Origin: an uncultured bacterium
GTDB taxonomy: Bacteria; Actinomycetota; Coriobacteriia; Coriobacteriales; Coriobacteriaceae
Length of the DNA: 64,000 nt
Direction of reading: 5' to 3'
Assembly (NCBI GenBank): GCA_905215065.1
Contig: CAJMOF010000011.1
Coordinates: forward strand, 29,620-93,619
Shown piece after piece: positions 8,450-16,868 of the stretch; positions within the stretch are counted from its first letter, which is position 1, and each line of letters begins with the position of its first letter. Below the pieces are notes generated by a model. That model ran no database searches. It had not been told where the DNA came from and saw only the letters and a program-made list of their open reading frames with translations. Made by a program: the position numbers and the translations under genes.

Positions 8450-9226
8450 CTACTCACTCAAGGGGCGCAATGACGCCTCCTCAAAATGGAAGGATCGCAA
8501 GCCGTCTTCTGTTTCGATGCACGCACGACCAAAGCTATCGACCGTTATAAAGATGCCTCGCGCCAGCTCGTCACCGGCAGGGAAGCGGGCGATAACGTGC
8601 TTTCCAATCCAATTGAGGTGAGCGACATATTCGCCGTGGACGGGCGCGAGCGGTCCGGTGTTTTCTTCCATGGCGTTGAGGCGTTCTGCCCAGGCATCTA
8701 CAGCGTCTATAACTGCGTGATAGACCTCATCGAGGAGCATGTCGACAGCAGGAACGTTCTCGTTAAGGTCCGAGAGACCGATTGCCGGCAGGCCGCCATC
8801 GGGCACCTCTTGGGGCGCATAGTTCACATTGACACCAATGCCGCAGACGGCGAAAGGTTTGCCTTCGTTATCGCGTGCGGCCTCGACCAGAATGCCGCCG
8901 AGCTTGCGCCCTTGCGCGACCAGGTCGTTGGGCCATTTGAGACCAATCTCGTTTGCAAGACCCTGCTTTCCGAGCGCCTCGAGCACCGCTAGGCCGCTGA
9001 CGGCGGCAAGACCAGAGTACTTTGCAGGATTAACGCATGGACGCAGGACAATCGAAAGCAATAGGTTGCCGGCGGTTGAATCCCACTTGTGGCCGCGCCG
9101 ACCGCGTCCTGCTGTCTGAGCCCGGGCGGCAAGTCCTGTGCCGTGCGGCGCTCCCTGTTTTCCTGCTTCGAGCAGGTCATCGTTGGTCGATCCAGTTACG
9201 TCGACTATCGTTAATTTGGCATCCAT
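8450..9226 (-). CDS. birA: Biotin-[acetyl-CoA-carboxylase] ligase, no DNA-binding domain
   Basis: 258-residue biotin protein ligase. The biotinyl-AMP loop GRGRRGHKW (residues 40-48), the KWPNDL motif (97-102) and the catalytic lysine in RKLGGILVE (about 108) are visible, followed by a C-terminal SH3-like cap. It starts directly with the catalytic domain, so it lacks the N-terminal helix-turn-helix of E. coli BirA and should be a monofunctional ligase rather than a repressor. AGGAGGT precedes the ATG. Divergent from the fab/acc operon that encodes its substrate AccB; the shared 176-base intergenic region carries a repeated operator-like sequence. Confidence 0.95.
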   Translation of the reverse strand: MDAKLTIVDVTGSTNDDLLEAGKQGAPHGTGLAARAQTAGRGRRGHKWDSTAGNLLLSIVLRPCVNPAKYSGLAAVSGLAVLEALGKQGLANEIGLKWPNDLVAQGRKLGGILVEAARDNEGKPFAVCGIGVNVNYAPQEVPDGGLPAIGLSDLNENVPAVDMLLDEVYHAVIDAVDAWAERLNAMEENTGPLAPVHGEYVAHLNWIGKHVIARFPAGDELARGIFITVDSFGRACIETEDGLRSFHFEEASLRPLSE

Positions 9227-9321
9227 AACGGCTGCTACCTCCTAAGTTAATAAGGCAATCGAGCAATGGTGTCGAGAGATAGACACAATGTGAAGCCTTT
9301 GTCGCATTTGGACAATTTAAT

Positions 9322-9385
9322 GTTAACACGTCAACAAGGACTGAAATGCGCTATCCTCTCTTGGTCGATGTAAACACGTCAACAA
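9322..9385. promoter_or_regulatory. Two operator-like direct repeats between birA and fabH
   Basis: GTTAACACGTCAACAA (9322-9337) and GTAAACACGTCAACAA (9370-9385) differ at one base and are 48 bp apart. The first copy, shifted one base, approximates a palindrome TGTTRACRYGTYAACA (12 of 16 positions symmetric). The second ends just before the fabH Shine-Dalgarno. Placement in the divergent birA/fabH region suggests a fatty-acid regulator site. It does not resemble the FapR or FabT boxes I know. The regulator is not in the window. Confidence 0.5.
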
Positions 9386-9402
9386 CTCAAAGGAGGTTAG
9401 TG

Positions 9403-10362
9403 ATGGGTTTCACGATTCTTGGAACAGGCTCGGCGCTTCCTGAGCGCAGTGTTTCCAATGACGAGCTGTCTGAGTTCCTCGATACCTCGGATGAGTGGAT
9501 TTTTACCCGCACAGGTATCAAGAGCCGCCACGTCTGCACCACCGAGTCACTTGACGACCTTGCCGTAGCGGCGAGCGAGCGGGCACTCCGGGTGTCCGGA
9601 ATCGACGCGAGCCAGCTGGATCTGATCGTCTGCTCGACGACGACGGGTGATCACCTTGTTCCCGCTGAGGCGTGTGCCGTTGCTGAGCGACTAGGCGCGA
9701 CGTGCCCTGCCTTCGATGTCTCGGCGGCCTGTGCCGGCTTCGTGTTTGCGCTCGATGTCGCCGAGGGCTATATCGCCCGCGGTCGCGCCGAGCGCGTGCT
9801 TGTCGTTGCTGCCGAGCAGATGACGCGCGCGCTCGACTGGACCGACCGTGCCACCTGCGTGCTCTTTGGCGATGGGGCAGGCGCCGCGGTGATTGAGGCT
9901 GGGGGAGACAGTCCCCTTGCCGTTGAGCTTTCGACGGCGCCCGACGTCGAGACGTTGCGCGTTCCCGGTCTGGTCGGCACCTCGCCGTTTAAGGCTTCCG
10001 CAGATAGCGCGAGCGTGCTGTCCATGAATGGCCGCCGCGTGTTCAAGTTCGGCGTCAACGCCATCTGCGACACGGTCCATAAGCTTGCGATCGATGCGGG
10101 CATTTCGGTCGAAGACATCGACCACTTTGTATTCCATCAGGCTAACGAACGAATCCTGAGTCAGGCGGTCAAGCGCCTCGGCGTGCCAGACGAGCGCGTG
10201 GTTCGAACGCTGCGCGAGACCGGCAACATTTCGAGCGCCTGCATTCCTCTTGCGCTTGACCGACTGGCACGCACCGACGCACTGAATGCGGGCGACACCA
10301 TCGCCTTGGTTGGATTTGGCGCCGGTCTGGATATAGGTGGCTATCTGCTTCGTTGGAAGTAG
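9403..10362 (+). CDS. fabH: Beta-ketoacyl-ACP synthase III (KAS III)
   Basis: 319 residues; condenses acetyl-CoA or another short acyl-CoA with malonyl-ACP to start fatty-acid synthesis. The catalytic triad is visible: Cys110 (VSAACAGF), His245 (FHQANERI) and Asn275 (RETGNISSA). The ATG at 9403 is chosen because AAGGAGG lies 7 bases upstream and the N-terminus GFTILGTGSALPER matches the family; an in-frame ATG at 9346 would add 19 residues across the operator repeat and is rejected. First gene of the fab/acc operon. Confidence 0.96.
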   Translation: MGFTILGTGSALPERSVSNDELSEFLDTSDEWIFTRTGIKSRHVCTTESLDDLAVAASERALRVSGIDASQLDLIVCSTTTGDHLVPAEACAVAERLGATCPAFDVSAACAGFVFALDVAEGYIARGRAERVLVVAAEQMTRALDWTDRATCVLFGDGAGAAVIEAGGDSPLAVELSTAPDVETLRVPGLVGTSPFKASADSASVLSMNGRRVFKFGVNAICDTVHKLAIDAGISVEDIDHFVFHQANERILSQAVKRLGVPDERVVRTLRETGNISSACIPLALDRLARTDALNAGDTIALVGFGAGLDIGGYLLRWK

Positions 10363-10413
10363 TCGCACATAGGAAATAAAAACGCCCTAGGGCACAACCA
10401 AAGGAGAACTACC

Positions 10414-10650
10414 ATGGCAGATCAGAAGACCTTCGAGCGCGTTTGCGACGTTATCCGCGAGACCGCCGGTCTTGACGACGTCGAGATGAAGCCCGAGTCC
10501 ACGCTCGAGGAGATTGGTCTCGACAGTCTGGGCACCGTCGAGATCCTCGTCGCCGTTGAGGACGAGTTTGGCATCCAGCTCGATACCGAGGAGAACCCCA
10601 AGACGGTCGGCGAGTTCGCCGATACGGTCGAGGCGGCATTGGAGAAGTAG
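10414..10650 (+). CDS. acpP: Acyl carrier protein
   Basis: 78-residue acidic helical-bundle protein that carries growing acyl chains on a 4'-phosphopantetheine attached to Ser38 (EIGLDSLGTVEI). Clear Shine-Dalgarno AAAGGAG. It ends two bases before fabK, indicating tight co-transcription and coupling. Confidence 0.97.
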   Translation: MADQKTFERVCDVIRETAGLDDVEMKPESTLEEIGLDSLGTVEILVAVEDEFGIQLDTEENPKTVGEFADTVEAALEK

Positions 10651-10652
10651 AG

Positions 10653-11597
10653 ATGCTCAAGACTCCTCTCTGCGATCTGCTCGGCATCGAAAAGCCCGTG
10701 TTCCAGGGCGGTATGGCCTGGATCGCCGACGCCTCGCTGGCGTCCGCAGTGTCCGAGGCGGGCGGCTTAGGGATTATCGCGGCCATGAACGCCGACGCCA
10801 ACTGGCTGCGCGACCAGATTCATGAGCTGCGCGCCAGGACGGATAAGCCCTTTGGCGTCAACGTCATGCTCATGAGCCCGTTTGCCGACGAGGTCGCGCG
10901 GGTCGTGATTGACGAGCGGGTGCCGGTCGTCGTGACGGGTGCCGGCAATCCCACCAAGTACATGAAGGCGTGGAACGAGGCGGGCATCAAGGTCATCCCG
11001 GTCGTTGCCTCGGTGGCGCTGGCGCGCCTCGTGGCGCGTCGTGGAGCCACTGCCGTGGTTGCCGAGGGTACCGAATCAGGCGGCCATATTGGCGAGACCT
11101 CGACGATGGCACTGGTGCCGCAGGTTGTCGATGCGGTCGATATTCCCGTGGTTGCGGCTGGCGGTATCGCCGATGGCCGCGGCGTGGCGGCCGCCTTTAT
11201 GCTGGGCGCCGCCGGCGTGCAGGTGGGTACGCGCTTTCTGATCGCAGATGAGTGCGCCGTATCGGAGCAGTACAAGGAGATGGTCCTGAAGGCCAACGAC
11301 ACCTCGACGCGTGCGACCGGCCGCTCGACGGGACACCCGGTGCGTGCCCTCAAGAGCCCCTTCACCAACGCCTACGCCAAGAGCGAGGCGGCGGGCGTAA
11401 GCGTCGAGGAGCTCGGGGCCATGGGCACGGGCGCCCTTCGCAAGGCCGCCAAGGACGGCAACTACGAAGAGGGTTCGTTTTTGTGTGGACAGATTGCCGG
11501 CATGGTTAGCGAGCGCCAGAGCGCACGTGAAATCGTTGACGATCTGGTCGATGGCGCCGAGCGCGTCCTGAAGGGTGCGTCCGCATGGGTAGCGTAG
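10653..11597 (+). CDS. fabK: Enoyl-ACP reductase II, FMN-dependent
   Basis: 314 residues, TIM-barrel flavoprotein of the nitronate monooxygenase/FabK superfamily. It catalyses the final reduction of the elongation cycle. Signatures are FQGGMAWIADASLA (18-31), GTESGGHIGE with His145 (139-148) and the glycine-rich FMN phosphate loops AAGGIADGRG and GAAGVQVGTRF. Location between acpP and fabD argues for FabK rather than a nitronate monooxygenase. No FabI or FabV lies in the operon, so FabK is probably the main reductase; FabK enzymes are known to be refractory to triclosan. The 3' end overlaps fabD by 13 bases. Confidence 0.93.
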   Translation: MLKTPLCDLLGIEKPVFQGGMAWIADASLASAVSEAGGLGIIAAMNADANWLRDQIHELRARTDKPFGVNVMLMSPFADEVARVVIDERVPVVVTGAGNPTKYMKAWNEAGIKVIPVVASVALARLVARRGATAVVAEGTESGGHIGETSTMALVPQVVDAVDIPVVAAGGIADGRGVAAAFMLGAAGVQVGTRFLIADECAVSEQYKEMVLKANDTSTRATGRSTGHPVRALKSPFTNAYAKSEAAGVSVEELGAMGTGALRKAAKDGNYEEGSFLCGQIAGMVSERQSAREIVDDLVDGAERVLKGASAWVA

Positions 11598-12511
11598 CGT
11601 TTCTGTTTGCCGGCCAGGGTGCCCAACACCCCGCGATGGGCGTCGACCTGATCGAGGCATCGCCGGCGGCTGCTGAGGTGTTTGCAATCGCCGATGAGGT
11701 GCGTCCGGGGACCAGTGAGCAGTGCCGGAGCGCCTCCAAGGAGGAGCTCTCGCAGACCGAGAACACGCAGCCGTGCGTGTTCGTTCACGACCTGGCAGCG
11801 GCTATCGCTCTGCGTGAGCGCGGCGTGGTGCCTGCCGCCTGTGCGGGATTCTCGCTGGGCGAGGTCGCCGCGCTCACCTTTGCGGGGGCATTCGATACGC
11901 GAGCGGGCTTTGAGCTCGTGTGCGAGCGCGCGGCGCTGATGGCCGCGGCTGCCGAGCGCCATCCGGGCGGCATGCGCGCCGTCATCAAGCTCGATGCGGT
12001 GCAAGTCGAGGGCCTGGCAAAACAGGCCGGCGAGGACTGCTGGCCGGTCAACTACAACAGCCCCCAGCAGACGGTTGTGGCCGGAGCGCCCGATGCGTTG
12101 CAGACCCTCGACGCCCTGGTAAAAGAGGCTGGTGGCCGGGCCATGAAGGTCGCGGTGTCGGGTGCATTCCATAGCCCCTATATGGCCGAGGCGACTGAGG
12201 GGCTGGCGACGTATATCCAAGCCGGCCACGCGCCGTCTCCGCTGCTGATTCCGGTCATGGCAAACATGACGGCGGCGCCCTATCCGGCGGACCCGCGAGC
12301 GGCATCAGATGTCTTGGTCAACCAGGTGAGTCATGCCGTTCGCTGGGTCGACACGCTGCATACTCTGCAGGATCAGGGGATCGACACGTTTATTGAGGTC
12401 GGCCCCGGCAAAACGCTGTCGGGCCTGGTCAAGCGTACGCTGAGCGACGTTCGCGTGTATTCGTGCGAAACGGCCGAGCAGGTCGCAGCTATTGCCGACG
12501 AGCTCGCATAG
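11585..12511 (+). CDS. fabD: Malonyl-CoA:ACP transacylase
   Basis: 308 residues; transfers malonyl groups from malonyl-CoA to ACP. Visible are the N-terminal FLFAGQGAQHPAMG block, the nucleophile Ser90 in GFSLGE and the catalytic His196 in GAFHSPYM, with the C-terminal EVGPGKTLSGLVKR. The start overlaps fabK by 13 bases, implying translational coupling. Length is normal. Confidence 0.96.
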   Translation: MGSVAFLFAGQGAQHPAMGVDLIEASPAAAEVFAIADEVRPGTSEQCRSASKEELSQTENTQPCVFVHDLAAAIALRERGVVPAACAGFSLGEVAALTFAGAFDTRAGFELVCERAALMAAAAERHPGGMRAVIKLDAVQVEGLAKQAGEDCWPVNYNSPQQTVVAGAPDALQTLDALVKEAGGRAMKVAVSGAFHSPYMAEATEGLATYIQAGHAPSPLLIPVMANMTAAPYPADPRAASDVLVNQVSHAVRWVDTLHTLQDQGIDTFIEVGPGKTLSGLVKRTLSDVRVYSCETAEQVAAIADELA

Positions 12512-12541
12512 TCCACAGGGCTGTAACCCGAAAGGAATGAC

Positions 12542-13315
12542 ATGGGCAACTTGAACAACGGCGCGCTCGAGCGCAACGACTCACGTCGCGTGGTGCTGGT
12601 TACGGGCGGCTCGCGCGGTATCGGCCGCGCCTGCGCTGTCGGTCTGGCGGAGGACGGCTTTGATATCGCCGTCGTCTATGCCGGCAGCGTCGATGCGGCG
12701 CGCGAGACGTGCGAAGCCTGCGAGGCGGCTGGCGCCGCGGCACGCGCATATCAATGCGACGTGGCCGACCCCGCTGCCGTCAACGCGTGCGTGGAAGCGG
12801 TCCTCAACGACTTTGGCTCCATTTGGGCGCTCGTCAACAACGCCGGCATAACGCGCGACGGTCTGCTCATGCGTATGGGCGACGATGCCTTCGACCGCGT
12901 GCTCGATGTCAATCTCAAGGGCACGTTCAATATGACGCGCGCGCTCACCAAGACCTTTATGCGCCAGCGCGGCGGTTGCGTCATCAACATGAGTTCGGTC
13001 GTGGGCCTGATGGGCAATGCCGGGCAGGCCAACTACGCTGCCTCCAAGGCGGGCGTCATCGGCCTGACCAAGGCGGTAGCGCGCGAGCTTGCACCCCGCG
13101 GCGTACGAGTGAACGCGGTCGCCCCGGGGTTTGTCGAGACGGATATGACGTCAAAGCTCTCGGAGAAGGTTCGCGCGGCAACCGAGGAGCAGATTCCCCT
13201 AAAGCGCATGGCGCGCCCCGAGGAAGTGGCCGGCGTGGTGCGCTTTTTGGCGAGCGATGCGGCTGCCTACATTACGGGCGAGGTCGTACGCGTTGACGGC
13301 GGAATGGCGATGTAG
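12542..13315 (+). CDS. fabG: 3-oxoacyl-ACP reductase
   Basis: 257-residue short-chain dehydrogenase that reduces beta-ketoacyl-ACP with NADPH. Rossmann motif TGGSRGIGRA (21-30), structural NNAG (99-102), catalytic Ser152, Tyr165 and Lys169 (YAASK). The N-terminal 14 residues (MGNLNNGALERNDS) extend beyond the usual FabG start. Sits between fabD and fabF, as in many fab operons. Confidence 0.95.
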   Translation: MGNLNNGALERNDSRRVVLVTGGSRGIGRACAVGLAEDGFDIAVVYAGSVDAARETCEACEAAGAAARAYQCDVADPAAVNACVEAVLNDFGSIWALVNNAGITRDGLLMRMGDDAFDRVLDVNLKGTFNMTRALTKTFMRQRGGCVINMSSVVGLMGNAGQANYAASKAGVIGLTKAVARELAPRGVRVNAVAPGFVETDMTSKLSEKVRAATEEQIPLKRMARPEEVAGVVRFLASDAAAYITGEVVRVDGGMAM

Positions 13316-13354
13316 AAATCAGGGCCGAAGAACGGCTTGGATGAGGAGACCATG

Positions 13355-14602
13355 ATGGAACAGAGAGTTGCAATTACCGGCATAGGTGCCGTATCGCCGC
13401 TCGGTAACACCGCGCTTGCCACCTGGGCGGCAATGTGCGCTGGCACGTGCGGCATCGGCCCGATCACGCACTTCGATACCGATGCGTTTGCCGTCAAGGT
13501 GGCGGCCGAGGTCAAGGGCTTTGACGGCAACGATTACTTTGGCAAGCGTGACGCCAGGCATCTCGACCCCTGCGTTCAGTTTGCGATGGCGGCTTCGGAC
13601 GAGGCCATGCACGATGCGGGCTTTGATGTCGAAGGCGCGGTCGATCGCGATCGTCTGGGTGTCTATGTGGGCTCGGGCGTGGGCGGCATGCAGACGCTTG
13701 TCGACAACGTCCATACGATTGCCGACCGCGGGCCTCGTCGCGCATCGCCCTACATGATCGCGATGATGATTCCCAACATGGCATCGGGCAATATCGCAAT
13801 CCGCCACAAGGCAAAGGGTCCGACCCTGCCCGTGGTGACCGCTTGCGCGACTTCTGCCCATGCGGTGGGTGAGGCGTTCCGCGCCATCAAGCACGGCTAT
13901 GCCGACGCGATCCTCGCGGGCGGCGCCGAGGCCGCAATTATCCCCGATGCCGTTGCGGGCTTTACGTCCTGCCGCGCATTGACCACCAACCCCGATCCCG
14001 CGACGGCCTGCCGTCCGTTCGATGCAGACCGCGACGGCTTTGTGATGGGCGAGGGCGCCTGCGTGCTCGTGCTCGAGAGCATGGAACATGCGCAGGCGCG
14101 CAGTGCGCACATTTATGCCGAGGTCGTGGGCTACGGCAACACCGATGATGCCTATCACATCACGAGTCCCGATCCCGAGGCTGCCGGCATTGCCCGCGCG
14201 ATATCGCTGGCGGTGGTCGAGGGCGACGTCAAGCCTTCCGAGGGCCTCTACATCAATGCCCACGGCACCTCGACCAAGCTCAACGATTCCTCCGAGACGG
14301 CGGGCATTAAGCGGGCGCTCGGCGAGGACGCGGCGCGCGCCGCACATGTCTCGTCGACCAAGTCGATGACGGGGCACATGATCGGTGCCACGGGGGCCAT
14401 CGAGGTCATGGCCTGTGCCATGGCGCTCGAGCAGGGCGTGGTGCCCCCGACCATTAACTACCACACGCCCGATCCCGCCTGCGATCTTGATTACACGCCT
14501 ATTCGAGCGGTTCGCGCCGACCTTACCTGGGCGCTTTCGACCAACCTGGGCTTTGGCGGGCACAACGCCGCCATCGCGCTGCGTAGATATACGAGGAGCT
14601 AG
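13355..14602 (+). CDS. fabF: Beta-ketoacyl-ACP synthase II
   Basis: 415 residues from the ATG at 13355; elongating condensing enzyme. The catalytic triad is Cys164 (VTACATSAH), His303 (NAHGTST) and His341 (MTGHMIGATG). The start is ambiguous: TTG 13337, ATG 13352 and ATG 13355 are in frame. GAGGAG at 13343-13348 is best spaced (6 bases) for 13355, which also gives the canonical MEQRVAITGIG. Three bases separate its stop from accB. Confidence 0.95.
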   Translation: MEQRVAITGIGAVSPLGNTALATWAAMCAGTCGIGPITHFDTDAFAVKVAAEVKGFDGNDYFGKRDARHLDPCVQFAMAASDEAMHDAGFDVEGAVDRDRLGVYVGSGVGGMQTLVDNVHTIADRGPRRASPYMIAMMIPNMASGNIAIRHKAKGPTLPVVTACATSAHAVGEAFRAIKHGYADAILAGGAEAAIIPDAVAGFTSCRALTTNPDPATACRPFDADRDGFVMGEGACVLVLESMEHAQARSAHIYAEVVGYGNTDDAYHITSPDPEAAGIARAISLAVVEGDVKPSEGLYINAHGTSTKLNDSSETAGIKRALGEDAARAAHVSSTKSMTGHMIGATGAIEVMACAMALEQGVVPPTINYHTPDPACDLDYTPIRAVRADLTWALSTNLGFGGHNAAIALRRYTRS

Positions 14603-14605
14603 AGC

Positions 14606-15082
14606 ATGGATTCCAAAAGACTTGCCGAGATAGCCGATGTGATGGAGGACCGCGGCCTTACGCGCGTACGTGTTGAGGAGCCCGATGGCACCGCGGTCGA
14701 ACTCGAGCGCGCGAGTGCCGCGCAGCCGGTTGCCGTGCCCATGCCTATGCCGGGTGCCGTGGCCGCTCCGGCGGTGGCTCCTGTCGCCATGCCTGCCGCC
14801 GCACCGGAGCCCGCCGCGCAGGCGCCTGCCGCCGCGCCGGAGCCCAAGGGCACCGAGGTGACTGCTCCCATGGTGGGCGTCTTCTATGCTGCCCCTGCGC
14901 CGGGCGACGAGCCGTTTGTGCGCGTGGGCTCCAAGGTCAAGGCCGGCGAGACCCTTTGCATCATCGAGGCCATGAAGGTTCTCAACGAGGTGACGGCCGA
15001 GGCAGACGGCGAGGTGCTCGAGATCTGCGTGGCCGATGGCGACCTCGTGGAGTTTGGCAGCTGCCTCATGAGGATCGGATAG
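14606..15082 (+). CDS. accB: Biotin carboxyl carrier protein of acetyl-CoA carboxylase
   Basis: 158 residues. An N-terminal helical segment (1-40) is followed by an Ala/Pro-rich flexible linker (41-80) and the C-terminal biotinyl domain with the modification site Lys124 in EAMKVLNEV. The divergent birA gene encodes the ligase that should attach biotin here. It carries carboxybiotin between AccC and the AccDA carboxyltransferase. Confidence 0.96.
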   Translation: MDSKRLAEIADVMEDRGLTRVRVEEPDGTAVELERASAAQPVAVPMPMPGAVAAPAVAPVAMPAAAPEPAAQAPAAAPEPKGTEVTAPMVGVFYAAPAPGDEPFVRVGSKVKAGETLCIIEAMKVLNEVTAEADGEVLEICVADGDLVEFGSCLMRIG

Positions 15083-15091
15083 GTGATATCC

Positions 15092-15514
15092 ATGAACAAA
15101 GAAGAGCTCAAGAAGCTGTTACCGCATCGCGAGCCGATGCTTTTGCTCGACGAAGCCGAGCTGGTGGGCGACGAGGCCCACGGCAAGATCACGATTACAG
15201 GCGACGAGTACTTTTTGCAGGGACATTTTCCGGGAAACCCGGTCGTTCCCGGCGTGATTCAGTGCGAGATGCTCGCCCAGAACTGCTGCGTGCTGCTGAT
15301 GGGCGATGAGGAGGCGCGCGGCGCGACGCCGTTCTACACGAGTCTGGACAAGGTGCGCTTTAAGCGTCCGGTGCGCCCGGGCGACACGGTGGATCTAGTG
15401 TGCTCCATCACGCGTGCGCGCGGGCCGTTCCGCTTTGCGACGGGTACTGCGAGCGTCAACGGTGAGGTTTGCTGCCGCGCCGATATGTCTTTTGCACTCG
15501 TGCACGAAAGTTAA
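15092..15514 (+). CDS. fabZ: 3-hydroxyacyl-ACP dehydratase
   Basis: About 140-residue hot-dog-fold dehydratase. Catalytic His45 (GHFPGNPVVPGV) and Glu59 (VIQCEMLAQ) are present. I prefer ATG 15092 (MNKEELKKLLPHREPM), the typical FabZ N-terminus, over an in-frame GTG at 15083 that abuts the accB stop. Its placement inside the acc genes, between accB and accC, is a recurrent arrangement in Gram-positive fab operons. Confidence 0.94.
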   Translation: MNKEELKKLLPHREPMLLLDEAELVGDEAHGKITITGDEYFLQGHFPGNPVVPGVIQCEMLAQNCCVLLMGDEEARGATPFYTSLDKVRFKRPVRPGDTVDLVCSITRARGPFRFATGTASVNGEVCCRADMSFALVHES

Positions 15515-15524
15515 GGAAGGCTTC

Positions 15525-16868
15525 ATGTTCGACAAAGTGCTCATCGCCAACCGCGGCGAAGTCGCGGTCCGTGTTATCCGCGCGTGCCGCGATATGGGCA
15601 TCAAGACCGTCGCCGTTTATTCCACGGCCGATGCGGACGCGCTGCACGTGCAGCTTGCCGACGAGGCGTATTGCATCGGCGGCCCGCGTCTTGCCGAGAG
15701 CTACCTCAACGACGATGCCGTGCTCACCTGTGCCGTAAAGTCGGGAGCTAAGGCAATTCATCCCGGCTATGGCTTTTTCTCCGAGAAGGCGAGCTTCGTG
15801 CGCGACTGCGACAAGTTCGGTCTGGCGTTTGTCGGTCCTTCGGCCGAGGTGATCGACAGCATGGGCGACAAGGACGCCGCACGCCGAACGGCCGCTGCTG
15901 CGGGCGTGCCCATCGTGCCGGGCTGCGATTTGCTCAAAAGCCCCGAGGAAGCAACGGCCGAGGCCGAGCGCATCGGCTGCCCCGTGCTTATTAAGGCGCG
16001 CGCGGGCGGCGGCGGTCGCGGTATTCGCAAGGTCGAGCGCGTGGAAGATGCGGCAAAGGCGTTCATCGAGGCGCGTGCCGAGGGTGAGGCCGTTTTTGGC
16101 GACGGCGAGTGCTACATGGAGAAGTTCGTTGCGCCGGCGCATCACGTTGAGGTACAGATTATGGCCGATAAGCAGGGCCATGTGTTTTCGCTCGGCGAGC
16201 GCGAGTGCTCGGTGCAGCGCCGCAACCAAAAGCTGATCGAGGAGAGCCCCGCGCCGTGCCTCGACGGACGCGATGATATTCGCGCGCGCATGCACAAGGC
16301 CGCGCGCGACCTGGCTCGTGCCGTTGGCTATGAGGGCGCTGGCACCATCGAGTTTTTGTACTCAGATGACGGCAATTTCTACTTTATGGAAATGAACACG
16401 CGCTTGCAGGTGGAGCATCCGGTTACGGAGTTTGTGACCGATACCGACCTGGTTAAGTGGCAGCTGCGCGTGGCTGCCGGCCAGCCTCTGCCCTTTGAGC
16501 AGGAGGACGTACCGGTCCGCAACCACGCCATGGAGTGCCGCATCAATGCCGAAACGCCGGACTTTCTACCGTCATGTGGAACGGTCACCGCGTTGCGTGT
16601 GCCGGGTGGTCCGCGCGTGCGCTGGGATTCCGCCATGTTTACCGGAGCGAAAGTTCCGCCGTACTACGACTCCATGCTCGGCAAGCTCATCGTGTGCGCG
16701 CCCACGCGTGACGGTGCCATTCGCAAGATGCGCTCGGCCCTGGGCGAGCTCGTGATTGAGGGCGTGAGCGAAAATAGCGAGCTTCAGCTCGACGTGCTGG
16801 CAAACGACGAGTTTTTGTCGGGCATGTATCACACCGATCTGATGGGGCATCTCTATGCTGATGAATAG
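15525..16868 (+). CDS. accC: Biotin carboxylase subunit of acetyl-CoA carboxylase
   Basis: 447 residues; ATP-grasp enzyme that carboxylates biotin on AccB. N-terminus MFDKVLIANRGEVAVRVIRA, glycine-rich ATP loop KARAGGGGRGIRKV, and catalytic EMNTRLQVEHPVTE are intact. The start at 15525 has AAGGAAGG upstream; in-frame extension to 15414 runs back through fabZ and lacks homology. The 3' end overlaps accDA by 14 bases. Confidence 0.96.
   Translation: MFDKVLIANRGEVAVRVIRACRDMGIKTVAVYSTADADALHVQLADEAYCIGGPRLAESYLNDDAVLTCAVKSGAKAIHPGYGFFSEKASFVRDCDKFGLAFVGPSAEVIDSMGDKDAARRTAAAAGVPIVPGCDLLKSPEEATAEAERIGCPVLIKARAGGGGRGIRKVERVEDAAKAFIEARAEGEAVFGDGECYMEKFVAPAHHVEVQIMADKQGHVFSLGERECSVQRRNQKLIEESPAPCLDGRDDIRARMHKAARDLARAVGYEGAGTIEFLYSDDGNFYFMEMNTRLQVEHPVTEFVTDTDLVKWQLRVAAGQPLPFEQEDVPVRNHAMECRINAETPDFLPSCGTVTALRVPGGPRVRWDSAMFTGAKVPPYYDSMLGKLIVCAPTRDGAIRKMRSALGELVIEGVSENSELQLDVLANDEFLSGMYHTDLMGHLYADE

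Noticed and set aside
9302..9390. FapR or FabT operator
   Set aside because: The repeat GTWAACACGTCAACAA does not match either known consensus, so it is reported as an unassigned operator.
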